From NCBI GenBank assembly GCA_933228675.1, contig OW121740.1, positions 128,357,799 through 128,421,798 on the forward strand: 64,000 bases of DNA. Reading direction: 5' to 3'. Source of the stretch: Stomorhina lunata. Its lineage: Eukaryota; Arthropoda; Insecta; Diptera; Rhiniidae. Made by a program: the position numbers and the translations under genes. Below are positions 25,357-34,940 of the stretch, one piece after another (the first letter of the stretch is position 1; each line of letters begins with the position of its first letter). Below the pieces are notes generated by a model. The model saw only the letters and a program-made list of their open reading frames with translations, searched no databases and was not told where the DNA came from.

Positions 25357-26178
25357 CCCAGTAAGAACAGTGTCAATCGTTTGAAATATGATGACTTTTA
25401 CATTTGATATCAAACGTTTTTTTTTTAATATTTTTCAAACCTGAACAGATGTTTGAGATTCACATTAATTTTCAAATGAGGGTTAATTTGAGAATAAACG
25501 TTTGAAAAATGACAGTTTCTTAAATTGAGAATAAATGTTATTCTCAAATCATTATCAAACCTTAAGATGATTTGAGAATAAATTGAAAATGGAGTTATAT
25601 AAATTTGATATCAAACCATATTTTAATGTTTTTTCAAACTTTAAAAAAATGCTATGTTACAAAAAAAAATAATGTTTAAGATATTTTAATGGAATTGCAT
25701 TGCATTTCAAAAAAAATCGTTATTTCTTTCGGATATTTTAAAATTGACCATAAAACCTTGCTTAAAAAAAGTCGAGATTAAAAATTCAATAATATTCATA
25801 TGCATAAGTAAATTTTCTTTGTTTTTCAAATTTTTTTTACCTAACAATAAAAAAATTATATTTTAAGCAAAAGAAATCAAATATGATGCACCGTTTTTAA
25901 AAACAAAATAAACAAACTCAAAAATATTAAAAATACGACGCCATTTTATTTATGTTCCACATGTAGATGATATCCACATTTGAAAAACCTTTGAGAATGA
26001 GGTTTGATAATGATTTGAGAATAAAGGCATTTCTCAATTTGAGAATAAAGTCCCCTTTTTGTTAAGAACGCTATTATTCTCAAATCAGTATCAAATCAGT
26101 ATCAAACGTTTGACCTTTGAAAAAAGATTTATTTTCAAATCATCCTCAATTTGAGAATAAACCTTTTTTCTTACTGGG
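25357..26178. mobile_element. Foldback/MITE-like element with CCCAGTAAGAA termini
   Basis: The left end is CCCAGTAAGAACAG and the right end is TTCTTACTGGG. Subterminal regions hold many copies of TTTGAGAATAAA and its complement TTATTCTCAAA, plus GATATCAAACGTTTG/CAAACGTTTGA, arranged as inverted sets about a centre near 25770. It has no coding capacity. The superfamily is unknown to me. Confidence 0.7.
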
Positions 26179-26757
26179 GAGCACTGCATTGCACGGGTAG
26201 TGACGTAATTTATCGTCTCTCCAGTCTCTATCTTGGTTTTCCACAATTGTTCTTGTAACCTGACTTTTATTTCGTCTAATGCAGGGGTTAGCGTTGCCAA
26301 ATGGTAAGATTTATCTTTTTTTTGAACTGCTTGTAAGATTTTAAGAGTTTGGTTAAAAATATAAGATTTTTTGTAATTTTGTCAGATTTGTAAGATTTTT
26401 TTCCACATAAAATTATGAAAAAACTTTCAACTTTATTTTTACTTCGTATATTTATAATTTAAAATATTTAAAACACTGCTAATAGTTTAATTTCAAATTT
26501 TCTAAAGAAAACTTCAAAACTTTACAAAACCATGGACAAAATTTTTTATTCCGTGATACCGGTACGCACATTGGAAGAGTTTCAAACCAAGCGCCACATT
26601 GTTTTTATTAAAGAAACTTTCTGCTGTATTCAATTTAACAGATGTCAAGAAATCTTTTTTGTTAATTTTGAACCATAAAATTTTTTCAATTCTCTATTAA
26701 GAATTGATTTCTTGATTTTTTTCATGAATCATTTTTTCAAAAAGTATATGAAACATA
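26179..26757. other. Unassigned AT-rich sequence
   Basis: No gene recognised. The minus frame ending near 26091 extends into the preceding element and has no known motif. A run of diverged TAAGATTTT units lies near 26305-26400. Confidence 0.4.
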
Positions 26758-28530
26758 ACAAGTAAGAGCGTTATATTCGGCTGTGCCGAATCTTATATAC
26801 CCACCATCAAGTTGTGTTAAATTTAGAAACATATCTCATATATCTACAAGGGTGCAGCTAATTCAAATCTGGACCAAAACTGAAAAAATCGCTAAGCTAA
26901 TTGGTATTGTTGGTAAAACCTTTGGACTAAATTCGGTTGCCGTAGCTTTATAGTTCACCATTCAAATATATTTTAGTGGTTTCCCCAGTATTTACTTTGA
27001 CCAAAATTCTGTCTCATAACCGGGTATAGTTTTACATTAATAAGTTGTAAAATACTTTTCGTTGTGCTTAATATGTAGTTAGGCTAAACACGTTAATAGT
27101 AATACGGCAGGTCCATATATTTCGTTAGGAGTTCCTAATGTATTCATCATATATAAAGTCGGGGCTAAACATTGATTGATGCCTATCTTATTTCATAGGT
27201 GCAATCTTAACATAATGAATGTTCCTAAAAATCTTGTTGATTGTAGATGTAAAAAGGGGATGTTATATATATAAGAATTATAGCCAAATGTTGACCGACT
27301 GTAACAAAATTTTACACACTGGCTGGTATATATATGTAGAGCTTATTCTTGCAATTTAGTGGCCATAGCTATCATAGTTTCTAATTTAATAGCTTTAAAC
27401 TGGCCTTTGCTAAAATTTTTGATTTTCGTGAGTGTTTTTTATATGAAAGCTAAAGTCAAATATGGACTGATTCCTATAAAATTTGATAAACTGATCAAAA
27501 ATTGCATAAAAATTCCCTATTTTAAATTTAATCGTCATATCTATTACAATTGTATTCAATTAATCAGCATTAATGTGTTTCCCGGGGCGGGGTTATATGG
27601 GAGCTATAACTAAATTTGAACCGATTTTGTCCATTTTCAACTCACATCTTTTTAAAAATATCCAAATACTTTTGTAAAATTTTGTCCCTCTAGCTCTTTT
27701 CGTTAAGGCGCTATCGTGCTATTATCTGACGGACAGACGGACATAAACAACCTTTTCTTTACGTATTTTTGTGTTTCCATAAGTTTTTTATATGGGAGCT
27801 ATGGTCAAATGGTGACCGATTGTCACAAAATTTTGCACACTGCCTGACATTGACATAAGACTTCCTTGTGCTTAATTTAGTCTTACTAGCTCTTGTAGTT
27901 AACGACGACTTTATCTGACGGACAGACGGACATAAATCCCCTTTTCTTTCTGAATTTTTGTGTTTTCGTAAGTTTTTTATATGGGAGCTAGGTCAAATAG
28001 CGACCGAATGCAACAAAATTTTGAACACTGGCTGGCATTGATATAAAACTTTCTTGTGCCAAATTTAGTGGTTATATCTACTTTTAGATTTATTGGCATT
28101 TAAGTGTATTTTAGGTGAAATTTAGGCTGTTTTCGTAAGTTTTTTGTATGGGAGCAATGGCTAAATGTGAACCCATGAAATTTTATACGCTGCCTAGGGC
28201 TAATGTAAAACTTCTATATACCAAATTTTATCACCATAGTTGATATAATTTGTCATTTATTAACAAATAAGCGATTAGCCTAGACGAGGCTATGCGGGAG
28301 CTATGGTCAAATGTAAACCGATTTTGCCCAATTTCAATACCAACATTTTCTCATAGATGAAGAATATTTTTACTAAATTTCAGTGAGCTGCTTTCGTTTA
28401 GGCGTTATAGTGATTTCAACAGACAGACAGACGGACATAGTTTTTGAATTTTGAGCCAATATTAAGGAAATTACAAACGGTATGACAATCTCAATATACC
28501 CCCCATTCTTTTTGATGCTGGGTATAAAAA
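26758..28530 (+). mobile_element. Dispersed repeat family with GTATGGGAGCTATGG modules
   Basis: It starts AACAAGTAAGAGCGTTATAT, then TCGGCTGTGCCGAAT and TATATACCCACC. It ends near a T-rich CCCCCCATT...GATGCTGGGTATAAAAA. Inside, a module with TATGGGAGCTATGGTCAAAT, CCGATT and CAAAATTTTGCACACTG, followed by ACGGACAGACGGACATAAA, repeats about every 190-300 bp (near 27600, 27785, 27975, 28145 and 28290). It is non-coding. A fragment lies at 12930-13240. It resembles common calyptrate-fly dispersed repeats, but I cannot name the family. Confidence 0.7.
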
Positions 28531-29317
28531 AGGTGTCATCAGTTTTTACCAAATAGCTAATAATCTCTTAAAATTATCGCTTAACTATATTCGGAAAAAA
28601 TCTCGCCAAGAGTATGGCGAATATTTCTTGCTAAAATTTTATGATAAAAATGTATTTTATCTTAAAGTTTTTTTAAAAAAGTTAAAGAAGAATTTATTTG
28701 TTTTTAATTTTTCCCTACACTATATTTGGGAAAATTGTAGCCACAGTAAAGCTAAACAACTTTTGTAAACACACCAACATAATTTGAACGTGTTTGGATA
28801 CCAAAAACAGGTCATAAAGACTCCCTTGTGCCCAAAAATTTATATTTTTAACTCAAATTTTATAATTAGCAATATCTCAAAAACGCCGTTTTGCGATAAA
28901 GAACTTTTTTGAAGTGGAAAATAAATCTTTGAGGTTATAAAAACGATATTTGTTCTACGACTTCTTTGTTTCTGATTTCTGTAAAAAGATGGCGCTATTT
29001 TTGGGTTACATACGGAAATCGCAATTTTAATAACAAAAACTAAAAAATATGGTTTAACAATGTACCGCAACTCTGTTCAGGAGTATTTGGTCTAATTTTT
29101 TTCTGAGTGTACCAACATCGAAAACTATCCAAATAAAATGTATTTGATACAATTGTAAGAAACATGGTAATACCGCCACCTTGCGGCAAATTGTTGAAAA
29201 ATTTTTAGAAACGCAATAATAGACACTGTCAAAAACTTTCAAACAAGATATCTGTTATGAAATTTCGACACAAAATAAGGAATCTAGAGACAAAGTAGTC
29301 AATAGTACACCGAATCT

Positions 29318-29878
29318 GGGGCCATATTACGGCATTCGATATCGATCGAAATTTTAGAAATTTTCAAAACATTTGTATAGCATACTTTAAGGATAATCAA
29401 AATTATTTAAAAGATGCACAGTTTATTATATTTTTTGAAGTTAATTGCCAAAAGATGAACCATAGTAAAAGAGTTTTAATTGAACTATCAGGTATGTGAT
29501 GAACATTTTTCGTTTTCAAATCGATCGATTTCAGACATATTTTTTAGCTAATTTTCGGTTATTTGCCCCCAAAAAATAAAAATTTTGGCTTTAATCCTTT
29601 TGACTGATATTTTATCTTTCACATGGTTTGAATTTTTTTGGGAAAATAACCGAAAATTATCTCAAAAATATATCAGAAATCGATCGATTTGAAAACGATC
29701 GTTTACCATCACATACCTCTATATGTTTTTTAAAAACATATAAAAATCAAAATGTATAATAAAATTTCAATAAACTTTTTGCATCGAAGTAACTTTCAAC
29801 ATCCCTACACAACAACTTTACAATATTCGCCTAAAAGTCTGAGTTTTCGATCGATATCGAATGCGGTAATTTGGCCCC
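29318..29878. mobile_element. GGGGCC / CGATATCGATCG foldback element, copy A
   Basis: The left terminus is GGGGCCATATTACGGCATTC followed by GATATCGATCGAAA. The right terminus is its inverse, ending GCGGTAATTTGGCCCC. Internal landmarks AGCATACTTTAAGGATAATC, AAAGATGCACAGTTTA and GCATCGAAGTAACTTT are shared with the copies at 31999-33022. It is 561 bp because it contains a 230-bp insertion at 29489-29718. Without that it is about 330 bp, close to the 319 bp of copy D. Confidence 0.85.
29489..29718. mobile_element. Inner 230-bp inverted-repeat insertion with CTAT duplication
   Basis: It begins CAGGTATGTGATG and ends CATCACATACCT, with inverted arms through TTTTCAAATCGATCGATTTC and TTTTCGGTTATTT. 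It is flanked by CTAT at 29485-29488 and 29719-29722. The empty site is visible in the related copy at 32704-33022 (reverse strand), which reads GAACTATATG with a single CTAT. This is a clean insertion with a 4-bp (or 3-bp) target duplication. Confidence 0.85.
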
Positions 29879-30377
29879 TGATTTTATTTAAATTTCAATA
29901 TGTTTATTGCATTTAAAGCAACTGGAATTAATATGTGATTAAAAAATCATCTCTTATACCACTTGGAACATTTTAATCGTCAAACGATTCTATCAAACAG
30001 CAATTTTCAAAATTGTTTACATGCTTAAATTTGAGTAAAAAACTTAATTTTGTTGCTCAAGGGAGTTTTTGGTATCTAGACACGTTCAGATTATATTGGT
30101 GTATTCACAGAAGTTACTTAGCTTTGCTGTGGCTACAATTTTCCCAAATATGGTGTTGGAAAAGTCAGAATTTCCAAAAAGTTATGATCAAAAAATTAAA
30201 AAACAAAAAATTTTTTATTAGCTTTTTTAAAAAAGGTCTAAGATAAAATACATTTCTATCATAAAATTTTAGCAACAAATATTCGCCATACTCTTCGCTA
30301 CATTTTTGTCGAACATAGCTAAGCGATATTCTTAAGCGTTGATTAGCTATTTGGTAAAAACTTATGACACCTTTTTT

Positions 30378-31998
30378 AGGCATCATAATAATTTTGGGAA
30401 ACCTTTTAGGCCCTTAAAAATAAAACGGTCACTAACTTGGCCAAACTGAGTATAGAGTTTTACTACATTTTGATAGTAGAATTGGACCTATATAGTCACG
30501 ACCTTGCACTTTTTTCACTGTTGTGCAGTGTTATTTTTTTTTATTTGGAGTAAACTCCCTTTGCTCCTATCCTGCCAATATTTGACCAAACTACTCCTTT
30601 TTTTTTGTACAAAGTTTAAAGACTTTGCCTTTAAAAGCTCTAAAAGTACTCCCGAACAAGTATTTCATTTGTATGGGACATAGAGTTCCCCTGCGCTGAT
30701 TGAAGCTATTACTAGTAGGGAAATTTTCGGTTGCAGAAAGTTTAAAAACCATGCCATCATATAAATATACTTGAAAATAAGTATTGTAGTAATATGGGGA
30801 AAAACGTCCCCTGCCTCAAACCATTCCATTTTTGTCAAAAGTGGTAGAAAAATTGACTTGTTAAAAGTTTCTATCCGCTTTAGTTTATCAGATATTAAAT
30901 TATAATATTAATATAGTAGTCAACCCTCTAGTTAGACCCCTTCCCGAATCATGTTTTAAAATAGGACATAGACGATTGGAACTTGTAAGTAAAACTTTAT
31001 CTGCATTTCAAATTTATCTTCATTTAAAATTCATTAAAATTGATTTACCCAGTTATAAGCATGGGGAAAGGGCCATTCCCTGCTCCGATCCTTCTCATTG
31101 GAAATGAATTCACTTTTTTTCTTACTTTAATAGTTTATCAAATATTCAACGATAAATATTAAATTTTGCACCATTTGGTACTTTTTGGGCTCTTTCCGTA
31201 CCAGATTTTGAAACAAAACATATCAGATAACCACCATATAACCAAAATCGGTTAAACCGCTTAGGTTTAACTAAAACATTTATGACATATTTGTTTCCTT
31301 TAACACACCGTTACAAAATCTTAATTTCAAATATTTGCTGAAATGCTGGAAATTTAGCTAAAAGTAAACATACTATTTTTATTTCCCATACTAATAGCTT
31401 CATGGCTATTTACGATGAAGTCGGCATGGTTTCCCGTGGTCCGAAGAGCACTAATTTTTTTTATTTTGGATTTGACACCATACGAAAAAAAAAGAGGGTA
31501 TGCGTTTCAATACAACAACTTTTATTTTTGGGGACACTCTTATACACATAATGAGCTTACAAATTTACCTTCCCTTACATTTCTTACTTGGTTTGTTACG
31601 CCTTCTTAAATACATGTCCATGGAATACACACTTTCTCCTCCTATACAAGGAATGATAGTAAATATTTCCTAACTGTTCCTTATTTGAAAATGTTCTATT
31701 TAAGGAACGGAGTAAAGTGCTATCTCTTAGACTTTAAAAATTTTTATATTTATTGGTTCATTTAATCCGAAATTGTAAACAAATTAAGCTTATCTTAAAT
31801 TCTGCATTCATTAAGTCCAATTTATTAAATTTACCCGCATTTGCAGCGATTTTTAGACCTTGGCAACTCTAAGTATAAATATGTAGTGGCAGTGCCATCT
31901 ATTATTAACTTCTATAAAAGAATAAAAAATATATTTCGGTTACTTTTTATAGCATACTTTAGGGGTAACATTTAAAGATAAAACTTTAACAATTTCCT
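30378..31998. other. Unassigned sequence with diverged ATGGGG...CCCCTGC repeats
   Basis: No gene recognised. Three related segments, near 30671 (TGTATGGGAC, TTCCCCTGCGCTGATT), 30791 (ATATGGGGAAAAACGTCCCC, TGCCTCAAACC) and 31059 (GCATGGGGAAAGGGCCATTC, CCTGCTCCGATCC), suggest a decayed repeat. The plus frame 31415-31609 has no known motif. Confidence 0.45.
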
Positions 31999-32302
31999 GG
32001 GGCCAAATTACGTCATTCGAGATCGATCGAAATCTTAGATATTTTCAAAACAGTTGTGTAGCATACTTTAAGGATAATCAAAATTATTTAAAAGATGCAC
32101 AGTTTACTATATTTTTTTTGAAGTTATTTGCTAAAAGATTAACAGTAGTAAAAGAGCTTTAATTGAACAATATATATTTTAAAAAACGAATCAAAATGGA
32201 TACCAAATTTCAATAAACTTTTTGCATCGAAGTAAATTTTAATATCCATAAAATATACCTCACAATATTCGCTTAAAAGTCTGATTTTTCGATCGATATC
32301 AA
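31999..32302. mobile_element. GGGGCC / CGATATCGATCG element, copy B (right end truncated)
   Basis: Same orientation and landmarks as copy A without the 230-bp insertion. It starts GGGGCCAAATTACGTCATTC, and near its right end TTTTCGATCGATATC is cut off before GGCCCC and fused to the start of copy C. Confidence 0.8.
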
Positions 32303-32600
32303 ATTACAGCATTCGATATCGATCGATAACTCAGACTTTCAAGCGAATATCCAGGGATGTTCAAAGTTACATCGATGTAAAAGTTTATTGAAATTTGGTA
32401 TCCATTTTGATTCGTTTTTAAAAACATATTTGTGGTTTAATTAAAACTTTTTTGCTATTGTTCATCTTTTTTAAAATAACTTAAAAAAAAATATAGTAAA
32501 CTGTGCATCTTTTAAATAATTTTAATTATCCTTAAAGTATGCTATACAAATATTTTGAAGATATCTAAGATTTCGATCGATATCGAAAGCCGTAATTTGG
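32302..32600. mobile_element. GGGGCC / CGATATCGATCG element, copy C (inverted)
   Basis: Opposite orientation to copy B: the ACTCAGACTTTCAAGCGAAT landmark comes first, and AAGTATGCTATACAAATATT with TTTCGATCGATATCGAAAG comes last, ending at TTTGGCC. Copies B and C together form a palindrome of about 600 bp. Confidence 0.8.
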
Positions 32601-32603
32601 CCA

Positions 32604-32703
32604 ATGAGGCGAAATTATCGCATTCGATTTTGATTATCCCTAAAGTATGCTATACAAATGTTTTAAAAATATCTAAAATATCGAATGCGGTAATTTGACC
32701 CCT
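32604..32703. repeat. Rearranged fragment of the GGGGCC element
   Basis: About 100 bp holding a left terminus (AATTATCGCATTCGAT) joined directly to the internal/right part (CTAAAGTATGCTATACAAAT ... ATATCGAATGCGGTAATTTG). It is an internally deleted copy lying between copies C and D. Confidence 0.7.
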
Positions 32704-33022
32704 GGGGCCAAATTACCGCATTCGATATCGATCGAAAACTCAGACTTTTAAGCGAATATTGTGAAGTATACTTTAGGGATGTTCAAAGTTACTTCGATGC
32801 AAAAAGTTTATTGAAATTTAGTATCCATTTTGATTCGTTTTTAAAAACATATAGTTCAATTAAAACTGTTTTACTATTGTTCATCTTTTGGCAAATAATT
32901 TCAAAAAAATATAGTAAAGTGTGTATCTTTTAAATAATTTTGACTATCCTTAAAGTATGCTATACAAATGTTTTGAAAATATCTAAGATTTCGATCGATA
33001 TCGAATGCGGTAATTTGGCCCC
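32704..33022. mobile_element. GGGGCC / CGATATCGATCG element, copy D (intact-looking, 319 bp)
   Basis: It starts GGGGCCAAATTACCGCATTC and ends AATGCGGTAATTTGGCCCC, with perfect inverted termini of about 30 bp. It lacks the 230-bp insertion of copy A and serves as the empty-site reference. It has no coding capacity. Confidence 0.85.
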
Positions 33023-34940
33023 TAATCTTAAAAGTCATTGAGTAAGATCAACCTTTTGGATGCAACATCTAAATGTTTTCAGCAAAATTTAAGCAATTTT
33101 GATGAAAACCTAAAAATTAGGAAATTTTTTTAAAAAAACATTTTCAAAGTTTGGTAAAGAAAATTTTTCAAATGAACATTTTCAAAAAAAATTCTTTAGA
33201 GTAGAATCAGCTATAGCTTAATTTTTAATTTTTTCATATACAAGAGTGGTTATATGTTAGAATCTTGAAAGAAAAATGTGTGATTATAATCACACTTTTA
33301 GCCAAATTTACTCGCTTTTGTTGCAAATATGTATACGTCAACATTCTTTAGCGAGCGAATTAAATAATAAAACTGAATTAAATGTTCGGATCGTTAAAGA
33401 TATAGCTTGAATTACCTTTTTTTACATTTTCGGTTTTACCATATAAAATCTCTTATTTGGAGTAATTTCACTAAACAAATTTTTTAGAGTGAAATTTTTT
33501 TTTCAAAAAAAATTATTTAAGGGTAGAACATTTTCACCAGAAATAAAAGCCACAGATGTCACTAGTTTTTTTTTAACTGCCCCTTATTAACATCTCTTAC
33601 CTCTACGCTCCTGAAATTTCTTGTCTATTCCAGGATTAGTTGATCATTCCTTAGTCTTTGCTGCTGCTCTAATGGCTTATTTGGTATGTAGCTATTATTG
33701 CTGTTAAGCCATCAACATCATTTGTTGGTCGGCGGTATCTTTAACACCATATAACCTTTAATAGAGCTAAATTAAAAAAACAGAGTTTCTGTGTGTGGTG
33801 CGAGACGACAAGAACGCAAGTACGCTTGACTAGATGTTGAATGGAAAACAAACTCATAAATTTCTGGTCAGATGACTGTTTGTTCCACAATTCCAAAGAT
33901 ATGCTATTGTTATTGGATACTTTTTGCATACTTTTATTGTGAGTGAAAAAAAATAGTAAAAAATACAGAAAAGGACGCAACAAGGCCGGTCGAAGGAGGA
34001 TTGAATGAATATTCAGTTATTCCAAATGTTGAACAATAAATGTTACAGTTACAGTTCAAAATTTATTGTTTGAAATTAATCGTTGGCCCATTATATGAAT
34101 TCATTTGTATAACCGTATTGGAAAATAGATAGAGAGATGAAAAGAATAGCGAGTTATTCAGCAGCTACTTCTTCTAGATGTTGCTAAGGAGTTAGATGTT
34201 TGTTATTTTTGTTTAATCATTTGAACTAAATCTAAGAAATGTATAATATTTCTTTATATAGAGATGGAAAAAACAAAACAAGTCGGCTATGTCGAATCTC
34301 TTGTACCCTTTAACAATGTTGCTATTTTTCCTTTAAAATAAGTATTTTAAATTTGTAGAATACCTTAGGGTGAAAGATAAAACTTCTTTCCTAATAATAC
34401 AAATACGGATTCAGCGTCTATAAATTATAGGAATATCTCAATAACAGTGACTGTCAAAGAAGACCATTATTTGAATATGTAAAAGATGTTTTTTTTTACC
34501 CAGAAATTTGCCAAAGACCCTACATTATAAAGTATTAATCATATGCCCAAATGTTTAAAAATATCAAATTTCTGAAATATTACTCATACGCCTAGGTGTT
34601 CAAAAATCAGAGGCACTTCTGGGAAGACTTATTCCTAGGTTCATTTGGACATCATTTTCGGATTAAGCGTGTATCAAAAATACGTAATAGCGTTTTTCAG
34701 CCCTTTTTGGCCAGTAGTTAAGGAGATATTCGTCAAAAAAAAAATTTCATACAAAAATTCAACAGACTTGAAAATTTTTCGAAAGAAAAATTATCCAACA
34801 AAAAATTTAATGCATTTTGTAGCATACTTTAGGGGGCAAATTAAAATAAAATTTCCAGATCTCCATATATACAGATTGTATCAACATTTTGTTTACACAT
34901 TTGGTTTAGCACCTGAAATACCTATATTTTCGTCCAAATT
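33023..34940. other. Unassigned AT-rich sequence; possible element remnant at 34278-34900
   Basis: No gene recognised. From about 34278 the sequence AAACAAGTCGGCTATGTCGA, then TCTCTTGTACCC resembles the start of fly dispersed repeats like the one at 26758. GTAGCATACTTTAGGGGGCA near 34821 echoes a motif in the GGGGCC elements. The frame 34645-34965 runs into the satellite and is not convincing. Confidence 0.4.

Larger units (their letters stand above)
28526..30377. mobile_element. Outer inverted-repeat element of a nested set
   Basis: Left arm: AAAAAGGTGTCATCAGTTTT, ACCAAATAGCTAAT, AAGAGTATGGCGAATATTTC, TTTGGGAAAATTGTAGCCAC, ACACCAA and GATACCAAAAAC. The right arm carries the complements in reverse order, ending AAACTTATGACACCTTTTTT at about 30377. 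The arms are about 340 bp at roughly 80% similarity by eye. The middle is occupied by unrelated sequence and by the element at 29318-29878. The small frames 29054-29242, 30013-30246 and 30165-30386 are arm or loop translations. Confidence 0.75.

Noticed and set aside
26091..26300. 69-codon minus frame beginning MATLTPALDEIKVRLQEQ
   Set aside because: Runs from flanking DNA into the CCCAGTAAGAA element and has no known domain; probably chance.
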